Origin: Deinococcales bacterium
Lineage (GTDB): Bacteria; Deinococcota; Deinococci; Deinococcales; Trueperaceae
Direction of reading: 5' to 3'
Assembly: GCA_012515535.1 (NCBI GenBank)
Contig: JAAYYF010000036.1
Coordinates: forward strand, 1-33,432
DNA: 33,432 bases
Shown here in pieces: positions 22,675-30,372 of this stretch. The notes under the pieces were generated by a model, which searched no databases, was not told the DNA's origin, and worked only from the letters and a program-made list of their open reading frames with translations. Every line of letters begins with the position of its first letter. Positions within the stretch are counted from its first letter, which is position 1. The position numbers and the translations under genes were made by a program.

Positions 22675-24558
22675 TCAGTCGGGCACCGCCGCGCACACGG
22701 TGGTGCCCTGGCCCGGCGCCGACTCGATCGTCAGCCGCCCCCCGCGCCCCTCGACGCGCTCGCGCATCTGCTTGAGGCCCAGGCCGCCGGCGCTGGTGAC
22801 GCGGTCGCCGACCGCCTCGGGGTCGAAGCCGGCGCCGTCGTCGCGCACCGACACGTAGGCCATGCCGTGCTCGTCGGTGCCGAGCCGCACCTCCACCAGC
22901 CCGGCGCGCGCGTGCTTGGCCACGTTGTGCATCGCCTCCTGGAAGATGCGGAACAGCACCCCCTCGGACTTGACCGACAGCTCGCCCACGTCGCCGATCT
23001 CGAGGCTCACGCGCACCTCGTTCTGCTGGCCGAAGTCGGCGGCGTAGCGCCTGACCGTCTCGACGAAGCCGTAGCGCTCGAGGTCCACGGGCCTGAGCGC
23101 GAAGATCGAGCGGCGCACCTCGCGGATGGTCTCGCGCACCGTGCTCTTGGCCTGCTCGAGCTCGAGGCGCGCCTTGCTCAGGTCCTTGTCGAGGAAGCGC
23201 TCCACCAGGTCGAGCTTGAGGGCGCTGAAGGCGAGCAGCTGCGCCACCCCGTCGTGGATCTCGCGCGCGATGCGCGAGCGCTCCTCGGTGATCGCCAGCT
23301 CCTCCGACTGCAGGTAGGCGGTGGCGTTGCGCACCGCCAGGCTCACCTGGCTGGCCAGCAGCCCCAGGTACGGGATGGTGGAGCGGTCGAAGTGCTCCTC
23401 GTCGGGGTGCACCAGCACCGTCACGCCCAGCAGCTGGTCGTCGGCGAGCAGCGGCAGCGCCAGCACGCTGCCGGCCCCCTTCAGCAGCGGCCCGGCGCCG
23501 GCGCGCTCCTCGGCGCTGAGGCGCTGCAGCACGCTGGGCTCGCGCTGCGCCGCCACCCGGCCCACGATGCCCTCCCCCACCTTGTAGGCCACGGGCGAGG
23601 CGCCGCGCGGCAGCCCGACGCTGGCGCTCATGCGCAGGGTCTGCTCCTCGTCGGAGAGGAACACCCCGCCGGCGCGCGCCGCCACGCGCTGCATCATCTC
23701 GTGGAGGATGGTCACCAGCATGCGCTCTAGGTTGCCCTCGGCGCGCACCGTGCGGTCGACCTCCATCAGCGTGAGCAGGTCGCGCATGCGCGCGCGCGTC
23801 GACTCGGCGGCGGCCGAGAACTGCGCCGCCAGGATCGCGAACGCCTCGCGGCGGCGCTGGTCGGGGGCGACGTCGTAGTAGGCGTGCAGCGAGCCCTCGG
23901 AGCGGCCGCCCCACGACAGGGCGTGGCTCAGCACCGTGAGGCGCGCGCCGCTGCCCAGCGTGACGGGCGCGCTGGCCATGCCGTCGTCGGCGGCCGCCAC
24001 CATGGCGCGGTCGCGCGCCAGCGCGTCGGCCTCGAGCTCGGGCGTCATGCCCACGCCGTGGCTGGCCCCCACCTCGGTGGGCCCCACCACGAGGCCCACG
24101 GCGCGGGCGCCCGTGACCTCGGCCACCCCGCGCGCGGCCACCCGCATGGTGGTCTCGAGGTCGGGCGCGGCGGCGTAGCGCGCGGTGACGTCGTGGATGG
24201 CGCCGAGCAGCTCGTGGCTGGCCTGCAGCTCGTCGTAGAGGTGCGCCAGCTCGGTCTGCGCCCGCTCGCGCTGGCGCACCTCCAGGGCGATCCAGTTGAG
24301 GATCAGGTACGTGGCCAGCGGCCCCAGCACGCTGTAGAACGCCACCGGCAGCCACACGCGCGGGGTGGGGCCCAGCTGCGGCAGGACCACGAGCTGGAAC
24401 ACCAGCACCACCCCCACGATGGCGAGCGGCAGCCACAGGCGCGCGAGGCGGATCTGCTCGTAGAGGCTGCTCTGCGGGGCGGCGGGGCGCTCCGGCGGCT
24501 CGAGGCCGGCGATGGGGCGCGCGGTGGCGGCGCTGGTGGCTTCGGCGGGGCGCGACAT
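22675..24558 (-). CDS. Membrane-bound GAF-domain sensor histidine kinase (NarL/LiaS type)
   Basis: This is a two-component sensor of 627 residues. Two membrane helices (about 41-62 and 68-92) are joined by a very short loop, so little is exposed outside. A coiled segment follows, then one GAF-like region (about 125-260) and a second GAF domain (about 275-415). The HisKA_3 domain has the phosphorylated His435 in REIHDGVAQLLAF. The ATPase has FRIFQEAMHNVAKHA, VRDDGAGFD and GGLGLKQMRERV. The ATG at 24558 lies 7 nt below TAGAAT. An open frame runs farther upstream into the divergent gene but has no coding sense there. No response regulator is adjacent; the signal is unknown. Confidence 0.88.
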   Translation of the reverse strand: MSRPAEATSAATARPIAGLEPPERPAAPQSSLYEQIRLARLWLPLAIVGVVLVFQLVVLPQLGPTPRVWLPVAFYSVLGPLATYLILNWIALEVRQRERAQTELAHLYDELQASHELLGAIHDVTARYAAAPDLETTMRVAARGVAEVTGARAVGLVVGPTEVGASHGVGMTPELEADALARDRAMVAAADDGMASAPVTLGSGARLTVLSHALSWGGRSEGSLHAYYDVAPDQRRREAFAILAAQFSAAAESTRARMRDLLTLMEVDRTVRAEGNLERMLVTILHEMMQRVAARAGGVFLSDEEQTLRMSASVGLPRGASPVAYKVGEGIVGRVAAQREPSVLQRLSAEERAGAGPLLKGAGSVLALPLLADDQLLGVTVLVHPDEEHFDRSTIPYLGLLASQVSLAVRNATAYLQSEELAITEERSRIAREIHDGVAQLLAFSALKLDLVERFLDKDLSKARLELEQAKSTVRETIREVRRSIFALRPVDLERYGFVETVRRYAADFGQQNEVRVSLEIGDVGELSVKSEGVLFRIFQEAMHNVAKHARAGLVEVRLGTDEHGMAYVSVRDDGAGFDPEAVGDRVTSAGGLGLKQMRERVEGRGGRLTIESAPGQGTTVCAAVPD

Positions 24559-24565
24559 CGCCTCG

Positions 24566-24571
24566 ATTCTA
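24566..24571 (-). promoter_or_regulatory. Leaderless -10 box of the histidine kinase
   Basis: On the minus strand TAGAAT ends 7 nt before the ATG at 24558. The intervening CGAGGCG could alternatively act as a weak ribosome binding site. Confidence 0.5.
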
Positions 24572-24654
24572 AGGCGGGGGCCGCCGGCGCCGGGCGGCGC
24601 GCGGAGCGGAGGGCGGCCGCCGCCCCGCGGCGGGCCGGCGGCGGGGTTCAGGGG

Positions 24655-24660
24655 TAGACT
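24655..24660 (+). promoter_or_regulatory. Leaderless -10 box of the TraB-family gene
   Basis: TAGACT ends 6 nt before the ATG at 24667 with no ribosome binding site. It faces away from the kinase promoter 83 bp distant. Confidence 0.55.
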
Positions 24661-24666
24661 CTCGCC

Positions 24667-26079
24667 ATGAACGATGGCAAGGAGCCTGCAGTGCAGCCCG
24701 ACGAGGCGCGCCACGACCCGCGGTCCGAGGCGGGCGCGGCCTCCCAGACGGGCGCGTCCGCCCAGGCGGCCCCCTCCGCGCAGGGCGGCGACCCTGCACA
24801 GGCGGGCGACCGCCCGAGCGCCGAGGCGCTGGCCGCGCTGGCGGAGAGCGAGCCGGTGGCGGTGGTGGAGCAGGGCGGCGTGCGCTTCACGCTGCTGGGC
24901 ACCGCGCACGTGTCGCGCGCCAGCGCCGAGCTGGTGACGCGCATGGTGCGCTCGGGCGTCTTCGACGCGGTGGCGATCGAGCTCGACCAGGGCCGCTACG
25001 CCACCCTCACCGACAGCCAGTCGTGGCAGAGGATGGACCTGTTCAAGGTGATCCGCGAGGGCAAGGGCGCCATGCTGGCCGTCAGCCTGGCGCTGTCGGC
25101 GTACCAGCAGCGCCTCGCCGACCAGTTCGGCATCGAGCCGGGCGCCGAGATGCGCGCCGCCATCGACGCCGCCAAGGGCGCGCGCCTGCCCCTGCTGCTG
25201 GTCGACCGCGACATCGGTGTGACGCTGCGCCGCGTGACCGGCAACCTCGGCTGGTGGCGACGCCTGATGCTGGCCTCGGGGCTGCTGGCCAGCGTGTTCA
25301 GCAACGAGAAGATCGACGAGGACGACATCGAGCGCCTCAAGGAGGGCGACATCCTCGAGTCGACCTTCACCGAGTTCGCCGAGAGCTCCGAGGAGATGTA
25401 CCTCCCGCTGATCACCGAGCGCGACCAGTACATGGTGTCGAAGCTGCTGCTGCAGTCGGGCGCCGGCCAGGCGACGCCGCGCCACCGCGAGGTGCTGGTG
25501 GTGATCGGCGCCGGTCACCTGAAGGGCGTGCGCGCCGGCCTGGAGGCGGGCGGGCGCGTGCCCGGCCTGCCCGAAGCCCCGGGCGCCGACCCCGCGGACG
25601 CGCGCGCCACGCTGGCGCGCCTCGAGGAGGTGCCGCCCCCCAGCCGCCTCGTCAAGGCGCTGCCGTGGCTCGTGGTGGCGCTGATCCTGGCGGGCTTCGT
25701 GATCGGCTTCGCCCGCAGCCCCGACCTGGGGCTGGGGCTCCTGTCCGACTGGGCGCTGATCAACGCCTCGCTGGCCGGCATCGGCGCCCTGGTGGCGCTG
25801 GCGCACCCGGTCACGATCGTCGCCTCGGCGCTCGCCTCGCCGTTCACCTCGCTCAACCCGCTGGTGGGCGTGGGCATGGTGGCGGCCGGCACCGAGCTGT
25901 GGCTCAGGCGCCCCAGCGTCGGCGACTTCGAGGCGCTGAAGAAGGACATCACCACCTGGCGCGGCTGGTGGCGCAACCGCGCGGCGCGCGCCCTGCTGGT
26001 GTTCGTGACCACCACGCTGTTCGGGGCCACCGCCACCTGGATCGCGGGCGCGCGCCTGTTCGGGCGGCTGCTGGGCTGA
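24667..26079 (+). CDS. TraB/PrgY-family membrane protein
   Basis: The family is named after plasmid pheromone-shutdown proteins but occurs widely on chromosomes, where its role is poorly known; the core resembles TIKI/EreA-type hydrolase folds. The 470 residues begin with a disordered Ala/Gln/Asp-rich tail (1 to about 55). The TraB domain follows with LLGTAHVSRASAELV, FDAVAIELDQGRY, LLLVDRDIGVTL and VVIGAGHLKGVRAGL. Three to four C-terminal membrane helices (about 335-470) follow. The histidines in GTAHVS and GAGHLKG are the conserved candidate metal ligands. The gene has its own leaderless promoter and is divergent from the histidine kinase. Confidence 0.85.
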   Translation: MNDGKEPAVQPDEARHDPRSEAGAASQTGASAQAAPSAQGGDPAQAGDRPSAEALAALAESEPVAVVEQGGVRFTLLGTAHVSRASAELVTRMVRSGVFDAVAIELDQGRYATLTDSQSWQRMDLFKVIREGKGAMLAVSLALSAYQQRLADQFGIEPGAEMRAAIDAAKGARLPLLLVDRDIGVTLRRVTGNLGWWRRLMLASGLLASVFSNEKIDEDDIERLKEGDILESTFTEFAESSEEMYLPLITERDQYMVSKLLLQSGAGQATPRHREVLVVIGAGHLKGVRAGLEAGGRVPGLPEAPGADPADARATLARLEEVPPPSRLVKALPWLVVALILAGFVIGFARSPDLGLGLLSDWALINASLAGIGALVALAHPVTIVASALASPFTSLNPLVGVGMVAAGTELWLRRPSVGDFEALKKDITTWRGWWRNRAARALLVFVTTTLFGATATWIAGARLFGRLLG

Positions 26080-26100
26080 GGCCGGCGCCTCAGCCCGCGC

Positions 26101-28473
26101 CTAGGGCGTCGCGGGCGCCCCGTCGACCGCCCACTGGGCGTAGCCGTCCACGAAGGTGAAGCGCGTGTCGGCGGTGCCGCTGGCCACCAGGTAGGTCAGG
26201 TAGTCGAGGACGTCGGCGGCGGTGCTGCTGCTGAACAGCTCGCGCCCCCCCATGCCCGCGAAGCGCCCGTCCTCCACCATGGGCAGCGCCTGCTCCGCGA
26301 TGTCGGCGGCGCCGTGCAGCTCCGCCAGCATCCGCTCCAGCACCAGGCCGGTGCGCGCCACGTCGGCGCGGCCCACCAGCGGCAGCTCGACCTCGAGGGT
26401 GGTCATGACGACGTTGCGGCCGAACAGCTGCCGCACCGGGTCGGGGTCGCCCGCCACGCTGACGAGCGTCTCGCCGCTGGCGTGCAGCCCCTCGTCGGCG
26501 CGCGCCTCGACCGCCAGGCGGTAGTCGCCGGCCGGCAGGTCGGCCGGGAGCTCCAGGTTGAGGCCGTCGACGACGTAGCCCACCGCGCCCGCGGGCGGCT
26601 CCACGCGCGCGGCCGCGGCTGCCAGGGGCTCGCCCTCGCCGTCGGCGGGCCGGAGGACGAGCTCGACCTCGACCAGCGTCGGCAGCTGCTCGCCGGGGGT
26701 GCTCAGCTCGAAGGTGGCGTAGAGCGGGTCGCCGGGGTGGTAGGGCGCCACGTCGGGGCCGCGGTGGCCGAGCCCCAGGCTCACGGCGCCCAGGATCTCG
26801 AGGGGCGGCGGCGGGGCGCTCAGCACCGTGACGCGCTCGCGCGCCTGGTCGAGGTAGGCGGCGGTGTCGTCGCCGGCGTCCGCGGCCAGGTCGAGGAAGC
26901 GCTGGTACGCCTCGCGCGCCAGCTGGCGCTGGCCCTTCGCCTCGTAGAGGCGCGCCAGGGCGTACTCGACGGCGGGCTCGTGCGGGTAGAGCTCGCGGGC
27001 GTCGATCAGGTCGACGATCACCTCGTCGTCGACGGCCGGGTCGAGCGCCACGGCGTAGTCGTAGGCGTCGAGCGCCGCGCCCAGCCGCCCCGTGACCGCG
27101 CGCACCAGGCCCAGGTTGTAGGCGGCGATGTACTGGTTGGCGTCGAGCTCGAGGGCGCGCTGCGAGGCGGCCTCGCTGTCGTCGAGGAAGCCCAGCAGGT
27201 ACCGCGCCCAGCCGAGGTTGGTCCAGTAGAGCGACGATCCGGGCTGCAGCTCCACCGCCACCGCCAGCGCCTCGGCGGCGGCCAGCGCGTCGTCCTGGTC
27301 GAAGGCGATGAACGACAGCTCCTGGAACGGGTAGGCGAGGAACGGCGCCGCGCGCGCCAGCGCCTGCAGGCTGGCGACCTGACGCTCGTCGTCCTCGCCG
27401 AGGAACGCCACGATGGACGCCCCCAGCAGCGGCGACGCGCCGGCCTCGGGGCCGCGCGCCAGCAGCGCGTCGACGAGCTCGAAGGCGGCGTCCAGCTCGC
27501 CCTCGGCCTGCAGCAGCGAGGCCATCAGGGCGGCGGCGAAGGGGTAGTCGCCGGCGGCGCGCGCCGCCTCGAAGGCGCTGGCGGCCGCGTCGGGGCTGCC
27601 CATGTCGGCGGCGAGCACGCCGCGCCAGGCGTGGGCCACCGGCGGTCCGCCGAGCTCCGCCAGGGCGGCGAAGGCGTCGGCGGCCCCCGACTCGTGGAGC
27701 GTGGGCAGGGACAGGGACAGGAAGGCGCGGCGCGCCAGGCGGCGGGCGGCGGCCAGCTCGTCGGCCGCGTCCACCTCGGCCAGCTGGCCGCCGGCGCGGA
27801 CGCGCTCCAGGTCCTCGGCCAGCTCGGCGGCGCGCGCCGGCAGCTCGCCGTCGCCCTCGGCGGCGGCCTGCTCCAGCGTCGAGGCGGCGTCGGGCACCAG
27901 GCCGGTGGCGGCCAGCGCCACGGCGCGCGCGTGCTCGGCGTAGGCGCCCTCGAGGGGCGGGCTGGCCACCGGGGTGGGCGCGCGCTCCAGGCCCAGCTGC
28001 GCCGCCACCAGCCGTACCGCCTGGCCGACGAGGCGCTCGCGGCGGTCGTGAGGCGCGCTCAGCTCGGCGCGCTGCGTGCCGGCGGCCGAGGCGAGCTCCA
28101 GGCGCAGCACGGCGCGGTCGTCGTAGAGCTCGAGCTCACCGCTGACCACCACGTCGACGCCCGTGCCGCTGCGCACCAGCTGGGGCCCCGACGGCCCCGT
28201 CCACTCCTCGGGGGGCAGCACGCGGCCCAGGTTGACGAAGCCGTCGACCACCACCAATGGCGGGACCAGGCCCGCGGCGATCTCGGGCCCGAGCACGACG
28301 GCGCTGTCGTGGAAGCTAGCGGCGATCTCGTCGGCGATGGCGACGCCCAGCAGGGCGTCGTCGCTGCGGAAGGGGTGGACCGCCAGGCTGGCGGCCAGGG
28401 CGCTCGACAGCAGCGCCAGGGTGAGCAACGCCACGATCGAACGGCGGAACGGTGCGGCTGACCACCTGTGCAT
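26101..28473 (-). CDS. Exported TPR-repeat protein
   Basis: I do not recognise a specific family for the whole 790-residue protein. It starts with a signal peptide (about 1-31; VALLTLALLSSALAASLA). Residues about 30-170 resemble the alpha/beta domain of TolB/CsgG-like exported proteins (LAVHPFRSDD, VDVVVSGELELYDDRAVLRLEL). A long helical region of TPR repeats follows; the clearest repeats contain LYWTNLGWARYLLG, YIAAYNLGLVRAVTGRL and AVEYALARLYEAKGQRQLA. A beta-rich C-terminal part (LPADLPAGDYRLAVEA) may be an Ig-like domain. AGGAGG lies before the ATG and a TGCTAGCCT promoter stands upstream. A scaffold in the envelope is likely. Confidence 0.75.
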   Translation of the reverse strand: MHRWSAAPFRRSIVALLTLALLSSALAASLAVHPFRSDDALLGVAIADEIAASFHDSAVVLGPEIAAGLVPPLVVVDGFVNLGRVLPPEEWTGPSGPQLVRSGTGVDVVVSGELELYDDRAVLRLELASAAGTQRAELSAPHDRRERLVGQAVRLVAAQLGLERAPTPVASPPLEGAYAEHARAVALAATGLVPDAASTLEQAAAEGDGELPARAAELAEDLERVRAGGQLAEVDAADELAAARRLARRAFLSLSLPTLHESGAADAFAALAELGGPPVAHAWRGVLAADMGSPDAAASAFEAARAAGDYPFAAALMASLLQAEGELDAAFELVDALLARGPEAGASPLLGASIVAFLGEDDERQVASLQALARAAPFLAYPFQELSFIAFDQDDALAAAEALAVAVELQPGSSLYWTNLGWARYLLGFLDDSEAASQRALELDANQYIAAYNLGLVRAVTGRLGAALDAYDYAVALDPAVDDEVIVDLIDARELYPHEPAVEYALARLYEAKGQRQLAREAYQRFLDLAADAGDDTAAYLDQARERVTVLSAPPPPLEILGAVSLGLGHRGPDVAPYHPGDPLYATFELSTPGEQLPTLVEVELVLRPADGEGEPLAAAAARVEPPAGAVGYVVDGLNLELPADLPAGDYRLAVEARADEGLHASGETLVSVAGDPDPVRQLFGRNVVMTTLEVELPLVGRADVARTGLVLERMLAELHGAADIAEQALPMVEDGRFAGMGGRELFSSSTAADVLDYLTYLVASGTADTRFTFVDGYAQWAVDGAPATP

Positions 28474-28496
28474 CCTGACTCCTCCTAAACGGGGTC

Positions 28497-28505
28497 AGGC
28501 TAGCA
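28497..28505 (-). promoter_or_regulatory. Extended -10 promoter of the TPR gene
   Basis: The minus strand reads TGCTAGCCT. The leader contains AGGAGG before the ATG at 28473. It lies between the argR stop and this gene. Confidence 0.6.
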
Positions 28506-28536
28506 CGCACCGGGGGGCGCCCACGCTGCCGGAGCG

Positions 28537-28995
28537 CTACTCCAGCAGGGCCTCGAACTCCTCCAGGACCGCCTCGGCGGTCGCCACCGAGCGGCACACC
28601 ACGAGGATGGCGTTCTGCCCGGCCAGGGTGCCGACGATCTCCTCGCGGTCGAGCTTGTCGATCACGTAGGCCACCCCGGAGGCGTGCCCCTCGTCGGTGG
28701 TGACGACGATGACGTTCTCGCCGCGGTCGAGGTCGCGCACGAACAGCTTGAAGCGCTGCCGCAGCTCGTGCTCCACGTCGTCCTGCTGGACCAGCGGGGT
28801 GGCGCGGTAGCGGTGGCGACCGGGGGCGGCCGGCACGCGCACCAGGCGCAGCTCGGTCACGTCGCGGCTGATGGTGGCCTGCGTCACCTTGATGCCGCGC
28901 TCGGCGAGCCGCTCGGCGATCTCGGCCTGGGTGGAGATGAACTCGTTCTCCACCAGCTCGGTGATGAGGCGCTGCCGGTAGTCCTTGCTTGGCAT
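28537..28995 (-). CDS. argR: ArgR-family transcriptional regulator with altered effector site
   Basis: ArgR hexamers repress arginine synthesis genes when arginine binds between C-terminal domains. The 152-residue protein has the winged-helix DNA-binding half with VTQATISRDV (TQATISRD at 38-45). The oligomerisation half has VIVVTTDEGHASGVAYVIDKLD and EIVGTLAGQNAILVV. In E. coli and Bacillus relatives this last motif reads GT(I/V)xGDD and the two Asp contact arginine. Here they are Gln127 and Asn128. I start at the ATG at 28995, because TGGTACACT lies 8 nt upstream; an earlier ATG at 29025 would lie above the promoter. A palindrome covers the start codon. Confidence 0.88.
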   Translation of the reverse strand: MPSKDYRQRLITELVENEFISTQAEIAERLAERGIKVTQATISRDVTELRLVRVPAAPGRHRYRATPLVQQDDVEHELRQRFKLFVRDLDRGENVIVVTTDEGHASGVAYVIDKLDREEIVGTLAGQNAILVVCRSVATAEAVLEEFEALLE

Positions 28996-29003
28996 ATTTA
29001 TGC
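28992..29003. promoter_or_regulatory. Palindrome over the argR start, possible autoregulatory operator
   Basis: GCATA-TT-TATGC is a perfect 5+5 palindrome with a 2-bp centre. It is 8/12 A+T in a very G+C-rich genome. It covers the argR start codon and lies directly below the -10 box. ArgR boxes are A+T-rich palindromes of similar size (TGAATnnnnATTCA type), but the half site here is different. Binding by ArgR is an inference. Confidence 0.4.
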
Positions 29004-29012
29004 AGTGTACCA
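29004..29012 (-). promoter_or_regulatory. Leaderless extended -10 promoter of argR
   Basis: The minus strand reads TGGTACACT, and the hexamer ends 8 nt before the ATG. No ribosome binding site is present. Confidence 0.65.
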
Positions 29013-29026
29013 GGAAGGCATGCAAC

Positions 29027-29071
29027 GCGTGAGGGGCGCCGCGGGGACCGACCCCGGGGCGCCCCTCACGC
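29027..29071 (-). terminator. Hairpin terminator of the gmk-rpoZ unit
   Basis: GCGTGAGGGGCGCC (29027-29040) pairs with GGCGCCCCTCACGC (29058-29071), a perfect 14-bp stem. GGGG/CCCC can pair again in the centre. It lies between the rpoZ stop and the argR promoter, insulating argR. Only a weak GTTGC follows, not a T run. Confidence 0.7.
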
Positions 29072-29106
29072 CGTGGCCGCGCCCTAGGCGCGCGCCTCGG
29101 CCTCGC

Positions 29107-29409
29107 TCACTCCTCGTCGTCGAGCGTGGCGGAGGTGTAGCCCGCGGTGGTGGGCTCGGGGCGGGGCGGGGCCGACACGCGCCGCAGCTCGTCCATGCTC
29201 GGCAGGTCCTCGCCCCACACCACGTCCTTCGTGAGCTCGAGCTCCTTCATGGCGATGGTGACGCTGTTCTCGGTGCGCGGCAGCGCCTCGGGCGGCAGCA
29301 CGCTGGGGATGCCGAACTTGAGCTGCGCCGCGCGGCGCGCCACCACGATCGAGAGGCGGTAGCGCGAGTCCGTCAGGTTGATCAGGGTGTCGTAGCCTTC
29401 TTGTGCCAC
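29107..29409 (-). CDS. rpoZ: DNA-directed RNA polymerase omega subunit
   Basis: Omega helps assemble the beta' subunit into RNA polymerase. The 100-residue protein has the family features: YDTLINLTDSRYRLSIVVARRAAQL near the N terminus, then a long helix and linker with ENSVTIAMKELELTKDVVW. The C-terminal tail is acidic and disordered (TSATLDDEE). The GTG start at 29409 has GGAGG 8 nt upstream. It lies 165 bp behind gmk, the usual gmk-rpoZ pairing, but a TAGAAT box in the gap suggests an added promoter. Confidence 0.9.
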   Translation of the reverse strand: MAQEGYDTLINLTDSRYRLSIVVARRAAQLKFGIPSVLPPEALPRTENSVTIAMKELELTKDVVWGEDLPSMDELRRVSAPPRPEPTTAGYTSATLDDEE

Positions 29410-29523
29410 TTCTCTAGCCTCCAGGGAGCCGGAGCCGCCTCGGTGGCGAGGGTGCTCTGGGGGTGCGTGACCCGGGCGTGCGCCGGCACGCGAACGGGGC
29501 CGCCAGGGGCGGCCGAGCGTCCG

Positions 29524-29529
29524 ATTCTA
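29524..29529 (-). promoter_or_regulatory. Possible promoter of rpoZ
   Basis: The minus strand reads GTGTAGAAT in the gmk-rpoZ gap. A 7-bp hairpin, GGCCGCC/GGCGGCC (29498-29504/29508-29514), would form at the 5' end of its transcript, followed by a leader of about 90 nt. Confidence 0.45.
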
Positions 29530-29573
29530 CACCACGCGCGGCGGCCGCGCCGTCCCGCGCCGCGGCGGGCGCC

Positions 29574-30218
29574 TCACTCCTCGCGCAGGAAGCCCGCCAC
29601 GCGCTCGTCGCTCAGCAGCCGCGCGCGGGCGCGCTCGGCGCGGATGACGCACTGGAACAACGTCACGGCCTCGGTGACGTCGTCGTTGACGATCAGGTAG
29701 TCGAACTCGCGCAGCGCGCGGATCTCCTCGCGGGCGCGCGCCAGGCGCTTCAGGATCTTCTCCTCGCTGTCGGTGCCGCGCCCGCGCAGGCGGCGCTCCA
29801 GCTCGTAGAGCGACGGCGGGGCGATGAAGATCATCACCGCCTCGGGCACGCGGCGCTTGACCTGCCTGGCGCCCACCAGCTCGAGCTCGAGCAGCACGTC
29901 GCGCCCCTCGGCCAGCGCCTGCTCCACGGGGCCGGCGGGGGTGCCGTAGTAGTCACCGACGTAGTCGGCGTACTCGAGGAACGCGTCCTCCTCGATCATG
30001 CGCTCGAAGCGCGGGCGATCGATGAAGTGGTACTGCACGCCGTCCTGCTCGCCCGCGCGCCGCTCGCGCGTGGTGGCGGAGATCGAGAACTCGAGGTTGT
30101 CGATGTGCGGCATGGCGGCATGTCGGATGGTGTCTTTGCCGACACCCGACGCGCCGGTCATCACGAAAAGGACGCCGGCACGGTCACGGGAGCCGGTGGG
30201 GGTACGGCCGTCTGCCAC
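29574..30218 (-). CDS. gmk: Guanylate kinase
   Basis: Gmk phosphorylates GMP to GDP for GTP and ppGpp pools. The 214-residue protein has P-loop TGASGVGKDT (Lys28; Asp at 29, where relatives usually have Gly or Ser, then Thr30). GMP-binding features are FSISATTRERRAGEQDGVQYHFI and EYADYVGDYYGTP. The lid segment has RLRGRGTDSEEKILKRLARAREEI, and FDYLIVNDDV closes the fold. A GTG start is used, with GGAGG a little far upstream (about 12 nt). A TGATACAGT promoter precedes it. The divergent neighbour is pyrG, another nucleotide gene. Confidence 0.94.
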   Translation of the reverse strand: MADGRTPTGSRDRAGVLFVMTGASGVGKDTIRHAAMPHIDNLEFSISATTRERRAGEQDGVQYHFIDRPRFERMIEEDAFLEYADYVGDYYGTPAGPVEQALAEGRDVLLELELVGARQVKRRVPEAVMIFIAPPSLYELERRLRGRGTDSEEKILKRLARAREEIRALREFDYLIVNDDVTEAVTLFQCVIRAERARARLLSDERVAGFLREE

Positions 30219-30272
30219 TGGGTTCTTCTGCCTCCAACTCGTGCGTGCGCGTGTGCGCCGCTGCTAGCCGCG

Positions 30273-30281
30273 ACTGTATCA
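30273..30281 (-). promoter_or_regulatory. Extended -10 promoter of gmk
   Basis: The minus strand reads TGATACAGT, about 55 nt before the gmk start. It is back to back with the pyrG promoter 62 bp away. Confidence 0.6.
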
Positions 30282-30342
30282 CGCTCGCGACGCGGGACCG
30301 GACCGGCGCGTCGAGCGGCGGGGCGGCCCGGGCCTCCGCCGG

Positions 30343-30351
30343 TGCTACCAT
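30343..30351 (+). promoter_or_regulatory. Extended -10 promoter of pyrG
   Basis: TGCTACCAT, the same sequence as before tatA, lies 21 nt before the ATG. The short leader carries GAAGGTGAGG as ribosome binding site. Confidence 0.65.
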
Positions 30352-30372
30352 TGAGTCCCGGGAAGGTGAGGC

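Noticed and set aside
24559-25806. N-terminal extension of the histidine kinase frame into the TraB-family gene
   Set aside because: The extension is antisense to a real gene, has no domain and lacks a start site. The ATG at 24558 follows a -10 box and begins the plausible protein.
28996-29025. Longer ArgR starting at the ATG at 29025
   Set aside because: The extra ten residues would be encoded within and above the TGGTACACT promoter. ArgR proteins normally start close to the helix beginning KDYRQRL.
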